From assembly GCA_964058845.1 (NCBI GenBank), contig CAXKVR010000895.1, positions 1 through 25,767 of the forward strand: a stretch of 25,767 nucleotides of DNA. The letters are read 5' to 3'. Each line of letters begins with the position of its first letter. Position 1 is the stretch's first letter. The notes beneath the pieces were generated by a model, which ran no database searches, had not been told where the DNA came from, and saw nothing but the letters and a program-made list of their open reading frames with translations. Positions 6,812-17,340 of this stretch are shown one piece after another. Position numbers and translations under genes: made by a program. The DNA comes from Carex sylvatica (taxonomy: Eukaryota > Streptophyta > Magnoliopsida > Poales > Cyperaceae).

Positions 6812-9800
6812 CTATTTGCTCAATGTTAGTTTTGACAAAACAGCCGCTGCCTGATCACCACCCAGAAGAAAATAAGGATGCCGTAAAGCAGCAGAGGCTG
6901 ATAGCCGGCCCCGCCTTAAAAACCCTCTTTGCGAAATTAGTTTTGTCGCCAAATCCCATCCCCTTCCTTTGTCAATATCTAGAATTCTCAGGTCAGGTTT
7001 GGAGCGTGTCAGCTCTCGCCATTCGTTTAAATCATAATCCACGTTCTTCAGCTCTGAGTTGAAGGCTTTTAGAGCAGCAGATGATCGAAGTGTGGGGACC
7101 GCCATTTGCATTAACACTATCCCAGCTGAGTACATATCGAAGAGGTCCGGGCTATTAAGCTACACAAGTAAAATATACATTTTTTTATTGTATGTGCAAT
7201 TTATACTTAATAGTAGAAATATGTGCTAAAATATAACAAAGATCACACAATAGTATATACAGCTACACTCCACCAAGGTAAGTTGAATGTATATTGTATA
7301 ACAATGTGCAAATCAGGAAAGGAAGTAAAGCACCTGCCAAATAATAGGAGAGAGAATAGCCGCAATGGGCTCAGGAGGCGGGCTAGGTGTCTCCTCTGGC
7401 ATAACATACAACTCAGGCGGGCAATAATCCGGGTCTAACAAACCCCGATTCGGTACATAATTCTTACCGATTCTCAGATCAGTTGCTGCACCGAAATCTA
7501 TCAGCTTTATCTGCCCCTTCGCTGTCACAACTAAGTTGGCTGGTTTTATGTCTCTATGAACAATACCAGTGTCATGGATTTTCTTCAAAGAAGTTATTAT
7601 CTGTCTCATTATTTGTGTAATTATTAGGGCACTTTTCTTGGTCGAGTCCACTTCTTGCAGCACCCGGCCAAACATAGTAGACTCGAGGTTGAACGGGAAA
7701 TTTCTGTCTTTCATGTAATTGGCTAAGTCTGTGTCTCCCTATTTTTTTTTTTTGTAAATTACAAAGTTAGAGAACGCTCAATAAAGTATCATAAACTTTT
7801 CATTTGATCCATGAAGAAAAAAAATATTATCTTAATTGTTAAACATTCCGATACCATTTTGGTTCTACCATCATTGCTCCGCCAACAATGGCAATCTGTG
7901 TTAAGTATGACATCAAAAGGGGATTCTAATTTTATACTGAACATGGTAACCATGATAGAATGTAACATATTAACAAATTAGATCAAAACAAAACATTTTT
8001 ATAAGGGGGATTTTTATTATACCCTTCAAAAACTTTTAAATCATGTATTTCCCCTGTAAAATTCATAATATCACATTTACTCTTCTAAATTTCAAAAACT
8101 CACAAATTTATCTAATTTAATGTCTTTTCTGTTAAAACTAATTTTAAATTTATAAAGTTTTCATTTTACCTTTTATTAAAAAAAGGATAAATATTTAGTT
8201 TGTGTAAGAAAATATTCATTTTTCTAATTGGTCGGTTTTCGAGGGCAACTGTACTTGTGAGGCATACCATTGTGTGCGCATCACAAAAGTAAGAAAATGA
8301 ACCAATTACCCTCACAAGCAGCCAATTAGAAGATTGAAACTTTCTCTTAAGCATGCTACATATTTTTTTTAAAGAAATGGTAAAATGGGTATTTTATAAA
8401 TTTAAAATTAGCTTAAATAGAAATACAATTAAATGCGTAAATTTGTGAGTTTTTGAAATTAAGAAGGGTAAATATGATATTATGAATTTTAGAGGGGGAA
8501 ATATGTAATTCCTAAAATTTTGAAGGGTATATATGAAATTCCTATATTTTTATAATTATGAGCTAAACCAGGAGTATGATAATGTAGGTAATTCACTCAA
8601 TCACAGCCATAATATTAGAACTATTGAAATATCACATATTGTCAAAATTAAGTTGGCATTATGCACCTCAAATTTCCAGACAAGCCACTTGCCACCCTTG
8701 GTGAATTCAGATGATGTTTTATCTGCAACAAAAGTACCAAGAAACTCAGCACAGGATTCTGGAGCAGCTCTTGATACGCGATAATTGAACCATTCCTCAA
8801 AATCTCCACATTCCTTGGCTCCTTTCGTCCCCACTTTCACCTAAATTTCATATTTCATGAAAATGCAAAAATATAATAACCTAGTCCCATATTTCATAAA
8901 AATGAAAAAAAATTGAATAGCCAAGTCCAAGTGCATATTGTTATTTTTTTTTACCTGAAATTTTGTATTTCCTAAATTTCATTTAATTAAGAGAATAAAA
9001 ATAGAAAACAAAATTACATGCACTGATGCACACAACATGTTTCATAAGACTCAAGTGCATTCTGTTTGCATTGTAGCTAGGAGTGCTCATTGTATCCGGT
9101 TTATTGGTATTCAACTGAGCCAACAAATTTTGGATTAAATGGTTTGGTATTTCAGTTAAGTTGATTTTTGAATTACTTCGGTTTAATCTTTCTTATTTCA
9201 GTTTAATCAAAGAAACCAAAATTTACGTCAGTTTGTTTAATTCAGCTGCCTAATTAGAATTTTGAAAACTGAACAAAATTTTCATTTGACTATTTTTAAT
9301 TTGGTTTTAACCGAACTGACCGTTTAAACCCCTATACTGTAGCTTTTCCAAAAGACATAATTAGGAACATTACCTTTTTCAAAATGACCTTCTCTTTGAA
9401 TTTCCCATCAATTCTTTTAGTAATCCCCTTGCCTCTCTTCGTCACCTTCTCCTCTGCGGTAACATTCTTTGGTACAATCGCACCAGCGTAAACAATACCA
9501 AATGAACCTTCTCCTAATTTCTGTCCCACCAAAAAATCGCTCATTTGATAATTCCTTCTACCAAGAAGGCTATCCAGTCCAAGTTGCAATGGTGCAAATA
9601 TGTATGCATCAATTGCACCGATTAAGACACCAGGTCTCGCTGTTAAGTAAACCCAAATTAAACCCAGGAAGATATACGTCTCCAGTCTCTGATTCTCTGT
9701 CAGACCAGATTGAACTGCTTCGAATTGAGAAATGCCCTGTTTTAGAAATGGAAGCAGGGGATTCGATTCGAGAGAACTCAGGGCATTGAGTAGGAGATCA

Positions 9801-9952
9801 TTGGAGAAAGCTTTGAATTTTGAATTAAGTCGTTTGTTCTGTTTTGTGGTGGCGATATTGAGGTGAGAAATGGGGTTGTTGTAAGAGAAAGAGGAGGGAA
9901 AAGAATGGTGCTTTGTGAGAGGCGGTGAGGTGCGAGGGAGAAGAGACGCCAT
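6812..9952 (-). CDS. STN8: Serine/threonine-protein kinase STN8, chloroplast thylakoid
   Basis: Coding exons on the minus strand are 9952-9374, 8840-8667, 7738-7334 and 7159-6812 (TAG), all phase 0, giving 501 aa; Arabidopsis STN8 has about 495. In Arabidopsis STN8 phosphorylates photosystem II core proteins (D1, D2, CP43, PsbH) and affects thylakoid folding and photosystem repair. The first 45 or so residues are Ser- and basic-rich, as in a chloroplast transit peptide. A hydrophobic segment at about 92-121 is the likely single membrane span. The glycine loop GEGSFGIVY is at 147-155, the catalytic loop HRDIKPAN at 312-319 and DFG at 332-334; the ATP-binding Lys is probably 192 or 193. Family landmarks PDYCPPELYVMPEETPSPPP and RHPYFLLGGDQAAAVLSKL are present. 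Introns 1 and 2 carry transposons, but the coding frame is intact. Confidence 0.97.
8004..8545. mobile_element. 542-bp long-TIR (Mutator-like) element in STN8 intron 2
   Basis: The flanks are identical ATTTTTATA copies (7995-8003 and 8546-8554), a 9-bp target duplication. The arms are long inverted repeats: the left has tatacccttcaaaaactttt and gtatttcccctgtaaaattc, the right their complements. The middle (about 8220-8340) has further inverted pieces around ctaattggt and accaattac. No transposase frame is present. It lies inside intron 2 (7739-8666). A partial copy occurs at about 16470-16558. Confidence 0.85.
9078..9335. mobile_element. hAT-like MITE in STN8 intron 1
   Basis: The ends are taggagtg on the left and cccctat on the right (reverse complement ataggggt), imperfect TIRs of the TAGGGGTG class. 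The 8-bp flanks ATTGTAGC (9070-9077) and ACTGTAGC (9336-9343) differ at one position, fitting the 8-bp duplications of hAT elements. The inside has the ggttt / aaccg motifs common in such plant repeats. It lies in intron 1 (8841-9373), ending about 38 bp from the exon 1 splice donor. Confidence 0.7.
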
Positions 9953-10100
9953 GGCTTCTCACCCGAGAAGCTCGGATAAGTAGCCTCTAATCTCTATTCG
10001 GTCTTTTCATTTTCTTCTAACAAATTGGAGTGTAGTGTCAGCTGAGGCTGAAGGATCGCCACGTGGCAGACTAACATTTATCTATAGAAAATTTTTGCTC
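9953..10100 (-). promoter_or_regulatory. STN8 promoter / 5' leader region
   Basis: This is the sequence directly upstream of the STN8 start codon. It includes the perfect 10-bp palindrome GCCACGTGGC at 10058-10067, a G-box core. G-boxes are bound by bZIP and bHLH factors such as HY5 and PIFs and are frequent in light-regulated photosynthesis genes. The transcription start and TATA box could not be fixed. Confidence 0.55.
10058..10067. promoter_or_regulatory. G-box (GCCACGTGGC)
   Basis: A perfect palindrome with the CACGTG core, 106-115 bp upstream of the STN8 ATG. Its position and the gene's role in photosynthesis make light-responsive regulation plausible; this is inferred from motif and context only. 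Confidence 0.65.
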
Positions 10101-12554
10101 GATCCAATTTATCGAAGCTGGGAAGGAACAGCAATCAGCTATGCGGCCATTTTTATTAATACCCTAAAAAAAAAAAAAATTAAAACTGTCTATGCATAGT
10201 ATTTTTTTTTTAAAATTGTCTTGATTGCTGGGCTCACGGATGGTTCACCCTCTTTAGCAGACTGTCCGAACTAGAGACGGTTCACTAGATACCAGACCGC
10301 TTGTGGTCTGGGAGGTCTTTTTTTTTATTTTTAGAGATTTTAATATTTTTTATTTAAATCATTTTCTGAAGAAATTTTTTTCTTATTTAGAGTGTATGTC
10401 AAAAAATAAGACATTTGATATATTTATGAAGTGATGTCGTAACTCTTTATAACTTTGATTTGGTTTGTTAGTTGGATATCACATGTTTAAAGATAACACT
10501 AATTAGGACTTGCCCTTGATTCTAAAAAAATTATTTTATTCAAATATACACAAGAAAATGTAGTTAGATTGCCTCAATTAAAGAAAAAAATATTTTCTAT
10601 TTGAAATTTTCGTCGAAACTTGTTTGGTTGACAAAATTATATCGGAGGTGAAGGATATAGGAGGTGAAAGATTTAATCTTGCATGATTATAATCAATAGA
10701 TTTGATTTCCCTCCTAATTTGGAGTGTAACGGATGAAACAAAAAATTATTGCAAATATTTTCAATAAAAATGACACAAATGCTGAACCATATATATTACC
10801 TATATAATTCTCATTCGAGTTTTGTTGCCACAACCTACAACAATCACCAAATTTCTCATTAACCTTTTAAATTTTAATTAATTAAACAAAAAATAAGACG
10901 AAAATAAAAATTATATTTATTTTCTCTAATTAATCATTCAAACATGAAGAAATTAAATATACTAATTTTATTTTCTATTCTATTCCATTATCTTTTATTC
11001 TGCACCTTCCTTTCCATCCTCTACTCTCCATCCAAATAAGGTGTTAATGTAAACAACACTGACGTCAACACCAACAACAACATAATTTCTGAAGAAAATT
11101 TTATTACGTTTCAAACTGAAAAAAGATTGTATTTTTAAGTAGTCCGAGGAGAGAAGGGGTCCAAACCGAGTGAAAAGGAGAGATGTTTTGAGGACAAGAA
11201 AATTCTGAACTTATCCAGCTTTGCTCCAAACAGAGGAAAAAAATGAGAGGTTTCCTTTTTTTCTTTTATGCTTTTTTTGCTAAACTAATCAAATTAGAGA
11301 CGGAATTTTTGCTTTTATTAAAAGAAGAGGTTGGATAATATCATTCAACCTTTTATTATTTGTAAGATTTTTTTTTTCTAATTTTAAACTTGTAACTTTT
11401 TATACAAAAATATTATTTTTTGCGACTAAATTTAAACTTGGTTTTCAGAAACGTAATTTTAAGTTGTTTTCGAAACCTAAATTCATTTTTTTTTTCAGTT
11501 TTTAACTTTTATTAAATATAGATGTCCAAAAAATTATATCATCAAATGCCATTCACTTTTTATTGGAGCAGACGAAGATTCTAATAACCACACACACACG
11601 GTAGAACAATTGCGACAATAGTAGCTAATTTTAAAAAATGCTCCTCTAGCACTTAGTTGGAATTTGACAAATGCTTATACATAAAAAAAATTATTTATTT
11701 GGAATACATGCATTGCTTATTCGCCATGAGGGGATCTAATCAATGTAGAAGGGAATTTATTGGCGAACTGGTGTCAATTTGAATAATAAATATGAAAATA
11801 AATTATACATCGACTTGACTTGACTTCATGCAATTAACTAAAAAATATCTTCATTTGGTACAAGACCGTATGTACCATCTTGGAAAACTATTTTTAAATA
11901 TAATTTAGTTTTGATGTGGTTGAAATTTGTTCCAAGTAGACCGATATGCGATATTTCTCCCGTTATGATTAAGAAATAATTCCAAGGTTAAAATTTAAAA
12001 CTAAATTAACTCTACATATATATTAATAAGGATCAGATAATCGCTGATAATTCTAAACCAAATATGAAGTAGATTAATAATGAATGTTACTAATAAATGT
12101 ACATATGATATAATAAGTATTTTAGGATAATAAAATAAGAACTTAAAATAACAAAATTGATAAAAAAAAATTGCATATATATTTTTAATCACTGATAAAG
12201 TAAATCAATTTCAATAATTTAAATTTATTGTTTGAAGTCAATTCAATATATTTTTGAAATTGAGCTCACCAGCCACCTAGATAAGCTTAAATATACACTG
12301 GCATTACTTAAAAACTTATGGATAGATTTGTTTAACATTTTATTCCTAAATAAATATTTAATTCACCTTTTAGATAATACATTTAAGATGGGAAGTAATT
12401 ATGTAAAGTCTAAATGTTTCAATTTGGTAAATAATGACTTGTAAGCAGCTGAACCTGATTTGGTCCGAAGAAAATGTAAAATAACTTTCAATGTGCAACG
12501 CTGAAATTTTCATATTGGAACTATCCACTGAATCGAGAAACTATCTGAACTATT
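10101..12554. other. AT-rich intergenic sequence, no supported gene
   Basis: No credible coding sequence was found; open frames such as those at 12001-12444 are AT-driven Ile/Leu/Asn-rich runs. A short GC-richer patch at 10225-10320 holds the inverted repeat CCAGACC / GGTCTGG (10292-10311) and two ggttcac motifs. A short CA run is at about 11590. Confidence 0.6.
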
Positions 12555-12858
12555 CAACCTCTGTTTTTTATTTAGTTTTGCCAGAATTTATTATGAAAAA
12601 GAACATGACAACCTTTTTAGCAACTGAATGACAGGTATTGTTGGGATATGTGAAATTTAAAAAAATAAAAGACAATACCTGTGCCTGAAGATTTAGAAAC
12701 AGGCAATACATTTTCAACCTCTATTTTTTTAATTTCGCCAGAATATAATATGAAAAAGAAAATGAGGGTCTTTAAGCAATAACTGTAAAACAGGCATTGA
12801 TGGGATGTGTGGAATTAAAAAAATTAAATTAAAGACGATACTTGTGCCTCAAGATTTA
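12555..12858 (+). repeat. Tandem duplication, period about 160 bp
   Basis: Two diverged copies start at 12555 and 12715 with caacctct. Both run through gccagaat, atgaaaaagaa and gttggga/gatggga, and end at ttgtgcctcaagattta-type sequence. The first copy contains a perfect 11-bp inverted repeat (ACAGGTATTGT at 12631-12641; ACAATACCTGT at 12672-12682), which has decayed in the second. No open frame is conserved. Confidence 0.75.
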
Positions 12859-13850
12859 TAATTCAGCACTGCTTTCATTTTAGGAACCTACTCCGTAAAT
12901 ATTATTTATTATGGAAAGGAAATGAAGGGAAGAAAAGAAAAGGAAATAAAGAAATAGCAGGGTAAAAGGAAGATAATCCTAACCGAGTAACCAGTATTCA
13001 CATGGAATAAGTCATTTTACAAATATACTTTGCAGTGAAAAAAACTATATCACAATTACACCGTATTAATTTTTCTGTTTTGACTTTGTGCTGTATATAG
13101 TAGATACAGAAAAAAAAAAATCCGAGATAGATGATTCATGCATAGCTACTTAATTTTTTCTTTTTTTAAGATAGTGATAGAGAGAGTGGGAGACAATCTA
13201 ATGAACGTCAATTTTATATCGGTTTGATATCCGGTTGGAGCCGTCCGATCTACATTAAAATTTATATGTACAAATTTTAATTCGAATCGGACAGCTCTCA
13301 TCAAATATCATACCAAATTTAATCTGATTCTCATGGAGTGCCTTCCATTCCGAGATAAAAAGCAAGTTCCCCATTCAAAATTTATACCTATACCTATGAC
13401 ATCTCACAAAAATAACTTCATCTCAGTCACTTGATCAAACACTGTTCTAAATAATTTAACAGAACTTACTCAAACACAAATCTTACAAAAAAATACTTCC
13501 AAGTGTTATAGAACGACAAAAAAAAAAAGTACCGTCCAAGTGCTAATAGAAAGACATTTTAAGTGTCAACACCAACTCAAACCAAACATGAGATATTTAC
13601 TTTGAACTTTTCCACCTTTCTAGAAGAAAAAGCCATCAGCTTCCTTAGTTAACCATTTAATTATATTTTTATTATTATTACTCTTTCTTTCTCTTGATCA
13701 TTGCCTAGTCAAACGGTTTATAATAATTTGAAGGTAGCTGGATTAATTAATGAAGTCAATCTTCTACGTTAAGTTTTATTAATCTCAGCCATTTCATACT
13801 CTTACGAAATCAGAGAAGAAGAGAGAGAAGTAAAGCCTTCTTATCTCCAA
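12859..13850. other. Spacer and upstream region of the DUF3133 gene
   Basis: Apart from the hairpin element at 13189-13335, no gene is seen. The stretch from about 13680 (CTTT-rich, then purine-rich agagaagaagagagagaag at 13812) probably includes the promoter and transcription start of the downstream gene. No TATA box could be assigned. Confidence 0.45.
13189..13335. mobile_element. Hairpin MITE, about 147 bp
   Basis: The unit folds on itself: gccgtccgatc pairs with a near-complement of gaatcggacagc, and ttaaaattt with aaattttaa around a 9-nt centre. Weaker pairing extends outward through gtttgatatc and aaatatcatac to the ends. It has no coding capacity. A target duplication is not certain (gagtg occurs on both sides). 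Confidence 0.65.
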
Positions 13851-14427
13851 ATTAAGGTATTTTGCTCCTCCCATTCTCATATTATTCTTACCTGTGGCTT
13901 CTAATTTTCAAAAGGTATTTTGCTCCATTTCTTTCTTTGTTGAATTGTGATAGTTGTGGGCTCTTTATTTGTGATTTTTCAATAGAAGTCAATGATCTCC
14001 TAAATACACCTTAGAAATTCTAGAATTGTTCTCAGTTGTTTGATTTGATGAAGTTCCTTTTTTCCCCTTACCTTTATCCTTTTCAATCTTCTTTGTTTGA
14101 TCTTACTCTTTTATGATGAGAATTTTCAGAAGTTACAGAATTATTAAAATATTACCTTTTTTCAGTTATTGCAGAATCTTAGGTGTTTTGGATTCAAATA
14201 AAAAGGATTTGATTAGTTTCTGACAGAAATTTATATAGGTTTCTGATAATTAAATCATAGCATTATCAAACTCTAACTTTAAGAAGAGAAAATGATGAAC
14301 AAGAAAACAGAATATTCAGTGTTGAACTGGTATTTGATTTCAATATAGTTATTATAATTTGGTTTTTTTTTTCAAAACATTGAATTGCAGAATTCAAATA
14401 GAAAAAAATTCAATTGTAGAAGAAAGC
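13851..14427 (+). promoter_or_regulatory. 5' UTR with an intron before the DUF3133 gene
   Basis: A donor (aaattaag then gtattt) at 13856/13857 and an acceptor (ttgaattgcag) ending at 14390 define a probable leader intron of 534 bp. It leaves about 37 nt of leader between the acceptor and the ATG at 14428. Leader introns are common in this plant gene class. The assignment rests on splice signals only. Confidence 0.5.
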
Positions 14428-16005
14428 ATGTCCGGCCGGTTCCCAAAATGCCTGACTCCGGGATGCCAACGGCTTCTCATCAGAAAAACAGGCAGCCAAC
14501 AGCTAACTTGTGGAGGATGTCAGCAAATATTTCAAGGTATCAATTAGATAGATCATGCTGTAACATTTCATCTCAAATCTACTTTTATCAGTAAGGGAAT
14601 TCATTGGGATTTCTTTTCCTGACATGCAGTGGCTGATCTAATCAATGCTGAAAAAAATGCATCTCTAGATAAAACCGCATCTGATGTATCCCTTGAGCAA
14701 CAAAGTAATACTTCAGAACGAAACGTGCCATCTTCAGATGACGATGACATGTGGCGATCTTCATTTAGTACTTCTACCTATCCAATTGAAAATCAAAAGC
14801 ACCCAAATGTGCTTGAAAACTTAAGAAAACATAACCGTAATAGCTCCGCAATCAGCTTCGGCTGGGAAGACTATGTTATAGAGAGAGAGAAAAATGCAAA
14901 GCTTGAAGAAAGCATTCTACCTCCTAGAAGGCCTAGTTCATACAATATGAGTGGCTCTTCTAGAAGCATCTCTTCTGATGAAGGAGGCAGTACCATCTCG
15001 CGTAATACAAATGCCGTATCTAAACGAACTCATAGAAAGGGAGTCTCTGTAGCTTCTACAGCTGAAAGCTTAAGTGAGAATCAGATTATAGATGGAAATA
15101 ATTTGATATATGATTCAAATTATGAAGAAGAGAAGATTAAACCAAGATTAAATGAAACCAATTATCCCCGAAAGAGAGACATGCCTTTTGGATATAAATC
15201 AAAGAGTGAAGAAGAAGTAGAGGGGTCAAAACCAGTATATGAACCCAACCATCCTTGGAACCAACACAAAATAAACCGAAGCGGTAAAAGAGATTCAATA
15301 GACGATAACGGCTCAATTCAAGGTAGCATAATTTCTGAAGAAGATATCGACGAGAGAGCATATCCAAGAAGTAGAAATTCATATGCTTCTTTTGATGGAA
15401 GCACTTCTTCTAGAAGCCTCTCTTCTGATGAAGGGGGAAGTAGAATAGGTGCTGGTGAAACCCGATTTGTCCCGAGGCGAACATGTAGACCGCGTGGTTT
15501 GAACGGTGACATCCTGGGCCCACAGAATGAGTTACATGATGTTGTGAATGAACTTGCAAGAATAGGTATAACCAGAGAGAAGCTCTTAATGCTTCTACTG
15601 AAACAAACTGAAGCAAGCATAAATGATAAACCGATGCACCCGAATCGCAGCACACGATCTCTGGTGAGACAATTGAGTGTTCAGATTCCACCTCCACAGA
15701 CTCCAGATTCTGGTAGTAGCAGAGGGAAGAGAAGGCCAGCAAAGCATCACTGCCGTTCATTATTGGGCGGCACACCATTCGTGTTGTGCCATGGTTGTGC
15801 AACGCTTTTGCAACTGCCAATTGGCATGCCGACAAAGAGGTTTGTAAGGATCCGGTGTGGTGAGTGCTCTGAAACACAAGTGTGTCCAATTCCTGCCAAG
15901 GATGTGACATACAACCCGCTCCATAAAGTGCTGGGTTATCAATCAGCTCGGTTTTTGTTGGCCCCTAGTAGGCAATTTAGCATAGAGGATGGCATGGAAA
16001 ATTGA
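14428..16005 (+). CDS. Zinc-ribbon DUF3133 protein, EDR4-like
   Basis: Coding exons are 14428-14536 and 14630-16005 (TGA), split inside a Val codon, giving 494 aa. The N-terminus has a short Cys-rich ribbon (Cys8, Cys13, Cys28, Cys31). The C-terminal DUF3133 zinc ribbon spans about 408-455, with CHGC at 423-426 and CGEC at 446-449, preceded by the typical GGTPFVLCHGCATLLQLP pattern. Between them is a long Ser/acidic, probably disordered stretch and a helical segment near 336-374. A motif SSRSxSSDEGGS is repeated at about 147-157 and 297-307 and is conserved even in DNA (near 14957 and 15408). The family includes Arabidopsis EDR4, which acts in immunity and endocytic traffic with EDR1 and clathrin. 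Membership is clear; the exact orthologue is not. Confidence 0.9.
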
Positions 16006-16469
16006 TTCAGGTTCTGATTATTTTGTGGTGGAACATAAGGGTAAAAAGGTGCTTCATTTTTCACTTTTTTGTTCAAACTGATTCCATGTTCTGATTCTTT
16101 TGTGTTATATGGGTGTACAGAGATGTATGTCTTTCTTCAATTCTAATTCTTTGGGCATTACTTTATTTTTCTGAGGAAAGAGCTTGGCGATTTGGTTTGT
16201 TCATCATTTGCTACAACTATGTAAACTATCAAGTTCTAATTGTTGGAAATAACATGCAGCATTTTTGCTTTCTGTTGTATGACTAGTGATTTACTTTACT
16301 CAAGTGAGATTAAAACCATCCGGAAAAAAGAAAAGAAAAGTGGAATGCATCGCCTCATGTTTCTTTTCTTCAAGATTGAAAGAAAATGCTTCTCAAGCTA
16401 ACAATCAAACACCTTAAAGGCACAAGAAAATTAGCACAATCCAATTTGCAATATTTCATTTTAAGGTTT
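16006..16469. other. 3' UTR and downstream spacer of the DUF3133 gene
   Basis: T-rich sequence follows the TGA, as usual for plant 3' UTRs, and runs to at least 16260. No poly(A) signal could be chosen with confidence. The next few hundred bases contain no gene. Confidence 0.5.
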
Positions 16470-16558
16470 AGGGTAAATATGAATATATGATAATAGAAAC
16501 TTTAGAGGGAGAAAATATGTAATTTCAAGGGTTTTGAGGGGTATACATGAAATTCCCT
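16470..16558 (+). mobile_element. Solo right end related to the STN8 intron 2 element
   Basis: The sequence gggtaaatatgaatat...gagggagaaaatatgtaatt...gaggggtatacatgaaattc closely follows the right arm of the 8004-8545 element. No matching left arm was found upstream, so this is a truncated copy. It lies some 70 bp before a telo-box and TATA pair. Confidence 0.65.
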
Positions 16559-16630
16559 TAAGGAATAGCATTTAATGGTAAACCATGTCTAGCTTTCCTT
16601 TTTGGGGGAAACATGTCAAGAAACAAAACA

Positions 16631-16658
16631 AAACCCTAAAGTTGAGAAGGTATAAATA
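16631..16658 (+). promoter_or_regulatory. Telo-box and TATA-box pair (putative orphan promoter)
   Basis: AAACCCTA at 16631-16638 and TATAAATA at 16651-16658 have the spacing and order seen in promoters of plant translation-related genes. A second telo-box-like AAACCCTAA is at 16845-16853. No known product follows, so promoter function is inferred from the motifs. Confidence 0.4.
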
Positions 16659-16797
16659 ACCGACAGCAGCAACACTAACCAGCCGCTCTCCTTTCAATTT
16701 CTGGCAAAGAAAAACATTTTCATCATTTCATGTACTGTTGATTCTATGCTTCGCTCTTGAGAATTTTTCTTTAAGCTTTGGTTATGTTTTGTCACAG

Positions 16798-17032
16798 GAA
16801 AGAGAGCGAAGCGTGTGATTTTGGTGCACGCGCAATCGCTCTTGAAACCCTAATTGGTTTTCTTTCCTACAGAAAAAAAAAACGGACTCTAATGCTTGCC
16901 TGCCTCATTTGTTTTGGCTTGCAAGTTTGGCTTCTCTGTTACATCTTTTATTTTGTCCATTATTTTGCTGATTTTTTAAAGGTAAGGTCATTAATTTGCT
17001 TGTTGATAGCTACTGTAGAATTTTTTTATTAG
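16798..17032 (+). other. Exon-like block of unknown nature downstream of the TATA motif
   Basis: An acceptor-like site (tttgtcacag) ends at 16797 and a strong donor-like site (AAAG then gtaagg) lies at 16981/16982, so 16798-16981 could be an internal exon. A frame from the ATG at 16784 stays open to 17032. It gives 82 residues with a basic N-terminal half and a hydrophobic Leu/Cys/Phe-rich stretch that could span a membrane. No homologue is recognised. It could be a short orphan gene, a noncoding transcript or a gene fragment. Confidence 0.25.
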
Positions 17033-17340
17033 TTTTTTTTTTTTTGCCGATTATTCCATTGGTTTTGATTACAGAGCTAGAGATGAAAATCAGATTTTTA
17101 AACTATAATGTTAGTTGTCAAACGAGATGCAATATGAACAAGATGTGGTAGGCAATTTAAACCTCTCTAAATATAAATAGCAATCAAATATGATCATATT
17201 GATCATATTGAAAACAATATTTCTGTTGTGTATAAATAAAATTTCATGATGAAACCTTTGTAATAACCATATGTAATAATGAAAGCTTCGATTTGATGAA
17301 TGAATAATTATCTCATGACTAAAGTTTGGAAATAACGATC

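Noticed and set aside
9332..9373. Direct read-through of STN8 exon 1 to a stop, giving a 206-aa protein
   Set aside because: A GT donor (AAAAAG then gtaatg) at 9374/9373 joins in phase to exon 2 with the conserved KVGTKGAKECGDFEEW stretch, so the short form would be an intron-retention product.
12001..12444. Open frames rich in Ile, Leu, Tyr and Asn
   Set aside because: They follow from extreme AT content and have no start context, splice support or known motif.
14359..14427. In-frame extension upstream of the DUF3133 start
   Set aside because: It crosses a probable splice acceptor at 14390 and lacks an upstream ATG; ATG 14428 gives the expected short N-terminal zinc ribbon.
15137..15942. 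Several minus-strand open frames of 60-166 codons
   Set aside because: They lie opposite the DUF3133 coding exon and reflect its codon pattern; the plus-strand protein has a clear zinc ribbon and valid splicing.
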